64,000 nucleotides of DNA from Gentiana macrophylla (lineage: Eukaryota > Streptophyta > Magnoliopsida > Gentianales > Gentianaceae), in NCBI GenBank assembly GCA_026214975.1, contig CM047806.1:76981491-77045490 (forward strand). Direction: 5' to 3'. Made by a program: the position numbers and the translations under genes. The notes below the pieces were generated by a model. The model was given only the letters and a program-made list of their open reading frames with translations. It was not told where the DNA came from and made no database searches. Numbering within the stretch: the stretch's first letter is position 1; the number at the start of each line of letters is the position of its first letter. Below are positions 1 through 10,895 of the stretch, in pieces.

Positions 1-83
1 GACCTTATGGAAATTTTCCAAGGGTCATGCTTACCACTGACCACTATGGACCCAAACAGTTTTGGGTACCTAAAATACATTAA
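1..83 (+). pseudogene. C-terminal end of Sirevirus gag (partial)
   Basis: A frame open from the window edge (codons from base 3) ends with the peptide GPKQFWVPKIH and a TAA stop at 81-83. The same GPKQ-WVPK motif ends gag in the related element at 22263-31110, which identifies the frame. The pol frame overlaps it in a different phase from base 7 on. Gag and pol are therefore offset here, by a programmed shift or by an indel; one copy cannot decide. Confidence 0.6.
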
Positions 84-1518
84 CTTTGTTTTGTACGTTG
101 TCTGGTACTTTGACAGTGGATGTTCCAGACATATGACAAAGAATAAACACTATTTGCCAAATTATGTGGCAAATGATGGTCCAAGAGTCAACTTTGGCAA
201 TAAGAACACACCAGGATACACAAGAGGATATGGTACACTGGTGAGGAATGGATTAACTATCAGGAATGTTGCATTTGTGGAAGGAATGGACTACAACCTA
301 CTGAGCACTGGACAGTTTTGGGACATGGGTTACAATGTCACTTTTGACAAAGGCTACTGTGTTGTTATTAGTGAAAGAGGTGAACAAGTTGTGTTGGCTA
401 AAAGAAGACAACAAAACATGTATGTTATGGATTGGTCTACTGCTGTTCCAGAGACATGCCTGATTGTGCATACAAAGTCAGAACTGAATTGGTTGTGGCA
501 TAAGAAGTTGAATCATCTTAATTTTGATGATATCAATCAATTGGTGAAAAAGAAGTTGGTGATTGGTTTACCTGAGATCACATTCAAAAAGGATGCTATA
601 TGTGATGCTTGTCAGCAAGGTAAACAAACCAAATCAAGCTTCAAGTCAAAAACTAAGCAATCAACAAAAAGAGTTTTGGAGTTGATGCACATGGATCTGT
701 TTGGACCAGTAACACCAACAAGTGTGACAGGGAAGAAGTACACTCTGGTAGTTGTGGATGATTATTCAAGATACACTTGGGTAGTATTCATGAACAAGAA
801 AAGTGAAACACTTCAAATGATTCCTGAACTTTTGAAGAGATTGCAAAATGAGAAAATTTTGACAGTAGTGAAGATCAGATCAGACAAGGGTACTGCATTT
901 CTCAATAAAGTCATAAGAGAATATTGTGAGCAAAATGGTGTGCTGCACCAATTAGCTGCTGCTGGTACACCTCAACAAAATGGGGTTGCTGAGAGAAGAA
1001 ATAGGACTTTGAAAGAAGCAGGAAGGACTATGATATGTGAAGCATTATTACCTGAAAGTTATTGGGTTGAAGCAGTCAATATAGCATGCTCTACACAAAA
1101 CAGGACCTCAGTAAACAAGAAGCTGCTGAAGACACCTTATGAGATTTGGAATGAAAGGAAACCTAACATATCCTATTTCCATCCATTTGGAAGCAAATGT
1201 TTTATTCTGAATCATAAGGAGCAATTGAAGACATTCCAACCAAAATCAGATGAAGGAATCTTCTTGGGATATTCTTCCGTCAGCAAGGCATTCATGGTAC
1301 TAAATAAAAGAACACTGAAACATGAAAAATCAATACATGTTGTATTTGATGAACCTAAGTTCACTAGAATGGAAGATGAAGCTTCAGAACCTGCTGAGAA
1401 TCAACAAGACACTGATCCAGAATGTGTTAATGTTTTGGAAAGGATAAATGACTTAAAGATTTCTGACTCTGCCCGCTTTGAAGAACTCCGCGATAACACT
1501 CATCGATGCAACAACTGA
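7..1518 (+). pseudogene. Ty1/copia pol, protease and integrase part
   Basis: This 503-codon frame holds the aspartic protease motif DSGCSRHM (Asp near residue 36), the GAG-pre-integrase zinc-binding residues (His 165, His 170, Cys 199, Cys 202) and the integrase catalytic triad: Asp 230 in HMDLFGP, Asp 293 in RSDKGT and Glu 329 in VAERRNR. The last two are 35 residues apart, the DD35E spacing of retroviral-type integrases. The protein would mature gag-pol and insert cDNA. The frame ends at 1518, and 1519-1873 is degraded linker with stops before RT. Catalytic residues are intact, but the gene is not continuous with RT. Confidence 0.9.
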
Positions 1519-1873
1519 AGCAGTTCAAGGATTTGCTGAACCCTCTACTGAAGCAATAGCAGAACCTACTGAAGATGATGTTCCTGAGAACCAATCTAAC
1601 CAAAATCTATAATGGTTAAGGGATCACCTTGCTGAACAAGTTATCGGCAATATACAGTAAGGTGTAAGGACTAGAAGACAATTGGAAGCAATGTTTACTT
1701 GCTTTTTATCTCAAATGGAACCTAAAGTAGTTGAAGAAGCAATATCAGATCCAGATTGGATAATTGCTATGCAAGAGGATTTAAATGAATTTCAAAGAAA
1801 TCAAGTTTGGAGACTAGTGGAAAGGCCTAATCATGCAAATATAATTGGAACTAAATAGGTATACAGAAACAAA

Positions 1874-2633
1874 TTGGATGAATCTGGTACCATTGTGAGG
1901 AATAAGGCCAGACTAGTAACAAAAGGCTATTCTCAAGCTGAAGGAATAGATTTTGATGAGACATATGCCCCAGTTGCAATATTGGAAGCTATAAGATTAT
2001 TCTTGGCATATATTTCTTACAAAAACTTCAAAGTATACCAGATGGATGTCAAAAGTGCATTTTTGAATGGTATTCTAGAAAAAGAGGTTTATGTTCAGCA
2101 ACCTCCTGGTTTTGAAGTTAAAGATCAAGAAGATAAAGTGTATAGACTCAACAAGGCACTTTATGGTTTGAAACAAGCACCAAGAGCATGTATGAAACCC
2201 TATCTCAATTCTTGGTGGACAATGGTTTTACCAAAGGTACCATTGACAAGACTCTTTTTAGAATCAATGAAGGAGACAGCACCCTACTGGTAAATATTTA
2301 TGTTGATGACATAATTTTTGGTTCTGAAAATGATTTTCTATGTGAAAAGTTTGCTAATCTCATGAAAAGCAAGTTCCAATGAGTATGATGGGAGAAATGA
2401 ACTATTTCTTGGGATTACACGTCAAACAAATGAAAGATGGAATCTTCATTCATCAAACAAAATATACCAAGGAGTTACTGAAGAAGTTTGGTATGGAAAA
2501 CAACACCAAGGTATCAACTCCTGTGAGTACAAACATCAGACTGGATGAAGATAAAGAAGGCAAAGATGTTGATCAAACTTTATATAGAAGGATGATAGGC
2601 GATCTGTCACACTCTCAACGCCAAAGAGACTGA
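1874..2633 (+). pseudogene. Ty1/copia reverse transcriptase, three frame fragments
   Basis: Three overlapping frames (1874-2293, 2188-2382, 2379-2633) together cover a copia RT. The first has the [11 protein letters not shown] and [11 protein letters not shown] blocks and [12 protein letters not shown]. The second has the active-site motif YVDD followed by IIFGS. The third has MNYFLGL and the YTKELLKKFGM block. Shifts near 2190 and 2380 break the protein. Upstream sequence from about 1680 shows further decayed RT in other frames. The domain would copy element RNA into DNA. Confidence 0.88.
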
Positions 2634-3242
2634 TATATCCTTTGCTGTAGGAGTTTGTGTAAGATTTCAATCTAAACCAAAGGAAAGTCATTTAGCTGTA
2701 GTAAAAAGGATTCTTAAATATCTAAAAGAGACTTTGGGAGTAGGGATATGGTATTCAAAAGATGGAAGCTTCAAAGTTATATCCTACTCTGATTCTAATT
2801 ATGCTGGATGCAAGATTGATAGAAAAAGCACCACAGGAACCTGTCAGTTGATGGGAAATAGACTGGTTTCCTGGTTCAATAAGAAACAGAATTCAATATC
2901 AACTTCTACTGATGAAGCTGAATATATTGCTGCTGGAAGATGCTGTGCACAAATACTTTGGTTAAGACAACAATTAAGGGATTATGGAATTGAAGAAAGA
3001 GAAATTCCTATAATGTCTGATAACACAAGTGCAATTGCAATCACAAAAAATCATGTTTTACACTCAAGAACCAAGGATATTGATGTGAGACATCATTTTA
3101 TAAGAGATCATGTTGAAAAGAAAGATGTGTGGTTCTTTACATCCCTACTGAAGATCAACTTGCTGATATATTTACTAAACCATTGGATAGTGAAAGATTT
3201 GCTAAGTTAAGGACTAAACTTGGAATCAGAAAAGTTGACTAA
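2634..3242 (+). pseudogene. Ty1/copia RNase H and end of pol
   Basis: The frame from 2734 contains SYSDSNYAGC, RKSTTGTCQ, STDEAEYIA and MSDNTSAIAI, the conserved blocks of copia RNase H. A frameshift near 3130 moves the last conserved block (IPTEDQLADIFTKPL) into another phase, which runs to a TAA stop at 3240-3242 after KLGIRKVD. The region 2634-2733 is also off frame relative to RT. RNase H would remove the RNA strand during reverse transcription. With RT this gives at least four breaks in pol. Confidence 0.85.
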
Positions 3243-3275
3243 TGTACATTAATCAGCAGTGTACTGGAATTCACC

Positions 3276-3452
3276 AAGGGGATTAGTCTTTGCTATGTTG
3301 GGTGAGCTCACTTAGCAGACTAGTCATTGGTATCAACAATTCCATGTACCTAATAAGTTTGGACAATTGAGCAAATAAAGTTTCCAAGGGGATTGGTCTT
3401 TGTCCTATTGGGTGAGCTCACTTGACAGATCAGTCATTGGTATTAAACTTCA
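3276..3452 (+). repeat. Two imperfect ~65-bp repeats between pol and the env-like ORF
   Basis: A block beginning CCAAGGGGATT near 3276 and running through GGGTGAGCTCACTT and AGTCATTGGTAT recurs from about 3384, offset by roughly 108 bases. Each copy starts with a short purine-rich run. They lie in the non-coding gap after the pol stop. Their role is unknown. Confidence 0.7.
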
Positions 3453-3797
3453 CTTTGTATTATCATTTGGACAAAAACAAGAGCAATTAAAGATCAACAG
3501 AGTAATAGTCTCAGCAGGCTACTGAGGGATCTTGTCAGTAGGCTACTGATACAAGTCTACTGAAGACCAAGGCTGCTGAGTTATACGTTACAAGACACTC
3601 AAACTTCAATGAAAGTCAACAGTAATTGGATATTATTCTTATCCTTTATAACTGCGGTTACAAATATCCAACGCTTACAACTTTTATGGAATCAATTAGT
3701 GGGACACGTGGCAATATCACATTCACTTCAACTTTAATCGTGGTTAAATGCTACAGTTCGTGTACAATACTTTATCTGACGGTTACTACCCACTTTC

Positions 3798-3807
3798 TCT
3801 ATATATA
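3798..3807 (+). promoter_or_regulatory. TATA-like sequence ahead of the env-like ORF, copy 1
   Basis: TCTATATATA lies about 115 bases before the env-like ATG at 3920 and is followed by CT-rich, leader-like sequence. The related element has TTTATAAATA at nearly the same distance before its own env-like ATG. This suggests an internal promoter; expression is not shown. Confidence 0.4.
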
Positions 3808-3919
3808 CAGATATATACATAAAGATGATGCACACAATCTTCAGATCATTTTCTCTCTAAAAACACACCGTGTGAACATAGATTTGAAAGCTTTCTTCTT
3901 CATCTTTTTCAAAATTCTA

Positions 3920-4288
3920 ATGGCGGATAAAGATGATGTTCACATTGGAACAAGCGAAAGTGTCAGAGGATTTGTTGTTGATGCTAACAAAACCGAGTTG
4001 GCTATCAATATTGGTAGAAGAATCAGAAGATATGAAGGACTGGAAGATGTTCTTAATCTAAGATTGGAAAGCATATCTTACACAAATTTTGTAAATTTCT
4101 GGAGGAACATTGTGATAAGAGATAATAGAGAGGCATTTACGACCACAGTTAATGGCCAGGAGATTGAAATTTCTTCAAACCTGCTGAGGGAAGTGTTTGG
4201 ATTTGGACCTGGTAATAATGCTCCAACAAATCCTGAATCAATGGGGCTGTCAAGAATAGATTTTGTTGATAAAATAAAGACCAACCAA
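3920..4288 (+). pseudogene. Env-like ORF of Sirevirus copy 1, 5' part, cut by CACTA insertion
   Basis: The frame from ATG 3920 begins MADKDDVHIG and is open up to the CACTA boundary at 4288. It aligns loosely by eye with the N-terminal part of the ORF at 25845 in the related element: both have a stretch around -EI-SNLLREVFGF / IKVTEDLIAKIFGF. Upstream codons from 3626 are open in the same frame but look like leader sequence. The role of Sirevirus env-like proteins is unproven. I see no signal peptide or obvious membrane segment in this part. The gene resumes at 13275. Confidence 0.7.
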
Positions 4289-4300
4289 CACTACTAGAAA
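4289..4300 (+). repeat. CACTA left terminal inverted repeat
   Basis: CACTACTAGAAA, a perfect 12-bp match to the reverse complement of 13263-13274, flanked by CAA. Confidence 0.95.
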
Positions 4301-4307
4301 ACTGTAT

Positions 4308-4475
4308 TCTAATGAGGAGAATTTAATGAGGAGCTGAAATTTCGTCATTAAATGTTACATATAATGAGGAGACCTAAATTTTATTGTTGGTTGATGACCA
4401 AACTGTAATTCTCCTCATTACTGATCACATTACTCCTCATAAGAAACATAATAAATAAAATCTCCTCATTAAAAA
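4308..4475. repeat. CACTA left subterminal motif array
   Basis: AATGAGGAG or its complement CTCCTCATT recurs about six times near 4310, 4324, 4361, 4412, 4434 and 4463, in both orientations. In En/Spm, subterminal repeats of this kind bind the TNPA protein; by analogy these are candidate transposase or accessory-protein sites. Confidence 0.85.
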
Positions 4476-4550
4476 TATTTTCTCAAAAAGAAAAAAAATC
4501 TTTTAAGCTAAACTAAAACATCTTAATCCTAAACTCTTAACAAATATTAA

Positions 4551-4830
4551 ACGGTGATCTGCACCGTTGATCATTATGAGTCTAAATTTATCATGATATA
4601 ATCTATCATAATCAACGGTGATGATCACCGTTGTGTCATTCGTTGTGCCACAACCGTTGTGCCCGTATCATTACTCAAATAGAATAATGATACGAGTAAT
4701 GATATCGCACAACGGTTGTGTCACAACGAATGACACAACGGTGATCTACACCGTTGATCATTATGAGTCTAAATTTAATATGATATAATCTATCACTCGT
4801 TGTGCCACAACTATTGTACCCGTATCATTA
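4551..4830. repeat. Hairpin plus direct repeats inside the CACTA left arm
   Basis: Bases 4623-4676 and 4694-4746 form an inverted repeat of about 53 bp with only a few mismatches around a 17-base loop. Overlapping it, a block starting AACGGTGATCT at 4551 is repeated directly from 4737, sharing ACCGTTGATCATTATGAG and more. The motif CAACGGTTGTG and its complement recur throughout. Confidence 0.85.
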
Positions 4831-4859
4831 ATCTTATTATTATAAACAGACAGAACGGA

Positions 4860-7350
4860 GATAAAGGGAAACTATAATTTGGGAAACAAACAGAGCACTT
4901 TTTTGAGTATCCCCTCCGGCCTCCACTATTGGCTATATTCCATTCAATGAATGTGTTAAATCCAACTTGATCCAATTAAAGAAATAGCTACGTCCAACAA
5001 TTGAATATATTAAATAATATTTACACTTTTTTTTAACATGTATAAGTGGTCAATTAGGGGATGAAGCTAGTCAAAAAATCTACTCCAACCCAACCTCTTC
5101 ATTCCATCGTTCCCAACCCAATTTTCCCCCAAAATAATTGAAATAGGTTAAAGTTGTTGTCTTCTTCTCCAACAACCTCCCTTAATCCTCGTCTATCTGC
5201 CTTCTCACCGGAAACAAGTCAGCCAGGCCGACCTCAACACAAGAGTAAGGACGATCCCATCTCCGGCAGCTGCTTCTTCTCTGTCCGGCACTGCCTTTTC
5301 ATCTCCGTCAGGCAATTTTTCTCCTATCCGCCTGCAAAAAGGTACCACAGCGTTCTGTTCTTCATCATTTGTGATACATACATCATCATATTTCAAGATT
5401 TGTCTTTTGATTAGTGTTTTGGGATGCTCGATTCTTTTGGGGTTTTTGGTAAATCGAACCTCGTAGGTGCTCATAGCTGCGATATAGGTCTAATTTTGTG
5501 TGATAAAAGGCTGTTTGTTTACGGATGTGATTTCAGTTAAGAGCGAGGCTGTTGATGTTTGCAGGGATATGTGGGTGAGAATGAACAAATACAGGAACTT
5601 ATAAAGGGGATCTTGCCAAGGTAAGAAGTTGTTTTTTTTACTTGTCAGGCTCTTTTATTTTGATCTGATGCAACTGTTTAGGTTTGAAGGTTGTAGATTT
5701 GGACAATGTAAGGTACCGGAGCGTAACTTTGAAGTTAATCCCCTGTGTTGACTTGATATCCCCTGCAGCTAAGTCGGTTAGTGTTATCTAGTGTACATCT
5801 TGCCTACTATTTTTTTTGCATTCATTGTTGTCATGTATTTCTAACATGCCTTGATTATTAAATGCCCCCAGAAATTCTTGTTTTGATTTGTTGAAAAACA
5901 CTTTTGGGTTCCATGAAAGGAGTTTTCTACATTTTTGTTCTTTTGCTATATATCAAATGCCAAGACCTTCATTTAGCCACATGCTTCTTTTTTACCTTCA
6001 ATGAAGTATAATATAGTCAACAAATCGAGGGGTCATGTCCCATTGCCCATATATTGACGTAAACTTGAGCATTTTTGGGTATAGTGTAATTCATCACTTG
6101 ACATGTTCAACTGCTTATCTTATGACTTGTATTCTGAGAAGTTGAACAGTTGGTCTATTTTGTCTTGGTCTTGGATCGGGCTAAAGCTAGAATTGTGTTA
6201 TCCTTCATTGAATTTCATTTCCAGCTCGTAGATTGAGGTGTAGATTGGGGGTATTATAGGAATATTGAATACTCCCCGAGTAATTGGTTTTTTGGTGCTA
6301 TAGTTTTTTAATTACATTTTAATCCATATATTTTTTATTTGTATTTTGGTCCCTATATTTTTAATATTTACAGTTTAACCCCCGTATCCGTATCCTATAT
6401 ATTTTTAAAAATTCTCGTATCCACGTGTCCCGTGTCCGCGTATCCGTGTCGACGTATCCGTGTCCGTGCAACCTAGCTGAGAATGCATATATTTAAGACT
6501 TTTAAGCTAATTGTGCCAAGTCCTTCTTTTGTTATTTTTGCTAAGTCAAGTTAACAACCAGCTTTAACAAGTCATTATCGCTTGCCTAAACATCTGCTTA
6601 TATGTGAATATGTTCTTTTGATGCTAAATGCCTTTGCATCTGGTTGTTATGCTTGACAAGAAATTCTAAATATAAGTTGCTTGCAATCTACTAATTTGTT
6701 TTCCATGTCTGGTGGCTGCACATTAGCTTAAGTCCAGGTCTATTGGTGTTGAGTCTTGTAAATTACAATCTTGCTTTATGTATCTTTTTTACGACCTGTA
6801 GTCTTGTAAATTACAATCTTGCTTTATGTATATTTATGCTTGTTTGCCCTGTCTCGTAAAATGCATCTTGTTTACGTTTCTTTTGTGTGATACTGTAGTC
6901 TTAAAAGGGTGTTTTGCTCTTTTTATGTTCCCACCTCCACTGGGAGAGATATGTATGGCACTTAGTTTATTGAATATGTATGGCCAATTGTGAACTTTTA
7001 TTTATTTGAGTATTTTCTTTATGAGTTCATTTTACTTGTACATTTTGTTTGATTACATTTTCTATGGAGCTATCATTGAAGGAAATTGGCTAGAAAAAAA
7101 GTTCCAGATTACTCTGCTTATGCTCATTTATGGGCTCCAAATATTGTTGAAGCTTCAAAGACTAATTTCAACTTTTGGAAAGCACTTTTCACATACATGT
7201 CTCTCTATTATTTATTCTTTGACTTGATGCTTATTGTGTCTTTACTTGCGAACCTTTTGACCAAACTCAAGAGGTGATGCTAGAGTGTACTTATTTCATG
7301 ATGAATGAGTAAGAAACTTTTGATTTTGTCGCTTCCGGTGGAGTAGGAAA
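4860..7350 (+). other. CACTA 5' region, no recognised protein
   Basis: I recognise no coding domain here. It may hold untranslated exons and introns of the transposase transcript. Short ORFs (for example 5154-5414 and 7086-7277) resemble nothing I know. It contains a degenerate simple repeat of CGTATCCGTGTC-like units at about 6385-6470 and a ~50-bp duplication at 6749-6835 (TCTTGTAAATTACAATCTTG twice). Confidence 0.5.
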
Positions 7351-10300
7351 ATGACACCTAGTAGAGAATGGATTGGTCTTTTTGATGATCGATTGAATGA
7401 AAAATACAAGATAGGTATTCAACAGTTTTTGGATTATTCATTCAAGAAGACGGGTGAAGTCGAGAATATTCGGTGTCCATGTGTTAAATGTCAAAACACA
7501 GGTTATGGATCTCGGGAAATGGTTGAAATGCATCTATTGGTGCATGGAATGATGCAAAATTACACAACTTGGTATTATCACGGTGAAAAGGGTGGTGAAT
7601 CTTTCTCTAACAATGAAGAATTAGGGGAAAGTGATTATTATGTTATTGACAAAATGTTAAGGGATTTACACCCTAACATGGATGGTTTTGATAGAAGTGG
7701 GCCTGAAATTGGTTCGTCGAGTCACAATAAGCAAGCGGAGGAGCCAAATGATGAAGCAAAAGCTTTTTACAGATTGTTAGAAGACTCTAAGAAACCTACT
7801 TATCCGGATTGTGAGACTTCAAGGTTAGAGTCAGTGGTCAATCTGTTAGAAATGAAGAGTACTGGTAGGTGGAGTAATGAATCATTTGACATGTTGCTGA
7901 AATATTTGAAAAGAATACTTCCAAATGGTTCAGTTCTGCCAGATTCTTATTATGAAGCCAAAAAGATTATCAAGGATCTTGGGTTATCTTATCAAAAGAT
8001 AGATGCTTGTTTGAATGATTGTATGTTGTATTGGAAGGAAGACACTCATTCTGACATCTGCAAAATATGTGGTGCATCTAGATGGAAAGAAGACAGTCAT
8101 ACTGGGGAAACTAAAGTTCGTCCTAATGGTAAGAAATTCGCAGTGAAGACCTTGCGTTACTTTCCTTTAAGGCCAAGACTTCAAAGGTTATTCATGTCCA
8201 ATAAGACAGCTCCTTTGATGAGATGGCATCATGATAAAAGAGTGGATGATGGTGTGTTAAGACATCCGGCTGATTCAATGGCATGGAAGTCATTTGATGA
8301 TAAATATAAGGATTTTGCAGCTGAACCTCGGAATGTACGACTTGCCCTAGCTAGTGATGGTTTCCAGCCATTTACTCACTCAAAAACATCATACAGTATT
8401 TGGCCAGTAATACTCATTCCATACAATTTGCCACCATGGATGTGCATGAAAGAATCTAATTTCATTCTTTCGATGCTTATTCCAGGGCCAGAGGGTCCGG
8501 GAGATGCTATTGATGTCTATCTTCAACCGTTGATTGATGAGTTAAATGAGTTATGGGAAGTAGGAGTTGAAACATTTGATACTTCAACTCGTGAAAATTT
8601 TATGTTACGTGCAGCTTTACTGTGGACAATCAATGACTTTCCTGCATACGGTAACCTTTCTGGTTGGAGTACCAAGGGTAAGATGGCATGTCCTCGTTGC
8701 AACAAGGACACTTGTTCTATGAGGTTAGTCAATGGTCGCAAACAATGTTACATGGGTCAACGGCGTTATCTTCCAATGGATCATAGATGGAGGAAAAACA
8801 AAAGTTTGTTTGATGGAACCAAGGAGATTAGGCCACCACCACGTTTACTTTCAGGTGCTGAGTTACTGGATCAAGTGAATGACCTTGAAGGAATCATCTT
8901 GACAAAAGATGCTAAAAGAAAGGTGAAAATTTCTCATGAGAGAAGAGGAGATAATTGGAATAAGAAGAGTATTTTCAATAAACTTCCATATTGGAGTTCG
9001 CTTCTATTACCGTATAATTTGGATGTGATGCATATTGAAAAGAACATTTTTGAAAATATTAATGGGACAATCATGGATATTAATGGAAAGACAAAGGACA
9101 ATGTCCAAGCTCGTCTTGATTTGGAAGATATGAAAATCAGACCGGAATTGCATCCTATCCGTAAGGGGGATAAGCTTGAGTTACCTGCCGCATCATACAC
9201 GTTATCTAAGAAGGAGAAACACTTGTTTTGCTTATTTTTAAGCAATTAAGACTCCTGAGATGGGTTTTCATCAAACATTTCTCAAAGTGTTAACATGAAA
9301 GAACATAAATTCTCAGGTTTAAAAAGCCATGATTGTCATGTCCTTTTACAACATCTACTCCCTCTGGGGATACGTGGTCTTCTTCCAAAAAAAGTGTGTG
9401 AACCTCTTATTGAGTTGTCTTTGTTTTTTACTAGCTTGGGTGCTAAATCTTTGAGGGTAGATGAGCTAGAAAGGATTGAGTCCCAAATCCCGATTACCTT
9501 ATGCAAGTTGGAACAAGTTTTCGTGCCTTCTTTTTTTGATGTCATGGTGCATTTGTCAGTTCATTTGGCTAATGAGGCTAAAATTGGTGGACCCGTCCAA
9601 TATCGATGGATGTACCCTATTGAGCGTATGTTATATCAGCTTAAAAAACTAATTCGCAATATGGCTCGTCCAAAGCTTCAATTGCAGAGGGGTATATAGC
9701 AAAAGAGTGTATGACTTTTTGTTCAAGGTACTCGAAAGGAAGCAAGACAAAATACAATCAAATTGAGCGAAACTGTGATGAGGGGTTTGAAAAGGTTGAA
9801 GGTGAAATATCCGTATTTTCACAACGTGACGAGAGGACTAGGAGTGGCATATCTCGTAATCTCAATGAAGATGAGTGGGAGAAAGCTCATATATTTGTCT
9901 TGAAGAATTGTGATGAAGTACAACCTTTTCTCAAGTAAGATCAAATACCTTCACATGGTCATTTCAATTTTTTCATCCATTTGATTTTTTTGGTTTACTT
10001 TTTGCATCCATATGTAGTTTTCATTAATATTTCATAACAGGGAGTACTCTCAGATCAAAGAAATTAGTACATCGAAAGTGTCGGAGGATGAGTGGAATAG
10101 AAACTTTATCATTTGGTTTAAAAAGAAAGTGAGTAGATTCATTACATATGTTATTTAGTGTTTGTAAAGATAAATTGTTTTACTTATTTATGTTGTAATT
10201 TGTTTTAGGTTGAAAAAATGCGAATGCAAGACCAACACACAAATTCGAATGTGCTACTATCATTGTCTCGTGGTCCTTCACAGTATGTCATGTGCTTTAA

Positions 10301-10895
10301 AAGTTATCTTGTCAATGGATATAGGTTTCGGATTGAAGCTAGTGACACCAATTCCAGGACACAAAATTCAGGGGTATGTGTACTTGGTGATATAGGTAAT
10401 GAGACAGATTTTGTTGATTATTACGGTGTGTTGACAGAGATTCTTGAACTACAATATCTTGAGGAAAAACGATTGGTTTTATTTCGGTGCAAGTGGTTTG
10501 ATGTGCATGATAAAGAGAAAGGAGCCAAAATAGATGAATATGGTTTCACTAGCATTAATTGCAATCGACTTTTGAAAACAAATGAGCCATTTATTCTGGC
10601 AAGTCAAGCTTCCCAAGTGTTTTATGTTAATGACAACATTAATAAAGGCTGGCATGTTGTTGTTAAGACACAACCTCGGGATCTCTATGAGATGGGAGAA
10701 CCAATAGAGGATGAGAGCAATAATACAACTGAATTAGGTGAAGCATACCAACATTCAGAATCTTTCAAGTATGATTGTGGTCACTCAAATTCAGTCGATG
10801 AAGATGGTCAAAATATCTGGAGAAGAACAGATTCGGAGCCGGCAGTGGTTGACATGACAACAATCAAAAGAAAGAGAAAGCGAAAAGTATTTTGA
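7351..10895 (+). pseudogene. TNP2-like CACTA transposase, disrupted, with two recognisable introns
   Basis: The first exon (ATG 7351) starts with a Transpos_assoc-type domain (CPCVKCQN near residue 45), then the Transposase_21 core. Candidate catalytic acids are Asp 336 in SDGF, Asp 429 in NDFPAYGNLSGW and Glu 563 in DVMHIEKN. Two in-frame stops near 9247 and 9262 reflect compensating small indels. A DUF4218-type domain follows (9295-9690: SHDCHVLLQHLLP, PSFFDVMVHL, RWMYPIERML). A further shift near 9675 moves it to the frame open to 9934. Intron 9935-10040 and intron 10129-10208 have GT-AG ends and keep frame. The last exon has a DUF4216-type domain (DEYGFTSIN, GWHVVVKTQPRDL) and stops at 10895. 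The lesions make this copy inactive. Confidence 0.9.

Noticed and set aside
5154..5474. Possible small host gene or transposon exon on either strand
   Set aside because: Two short overlapping ORFs on opposite strands, no motif and no splice support; it lies inside the CACTA and is more likely leader sequence.
6385..6470. Minisatellite of CGTATCCGTGTC-like words
   Set aside because: Units are irregular and few; recorded as a degenerate simple repeat only.
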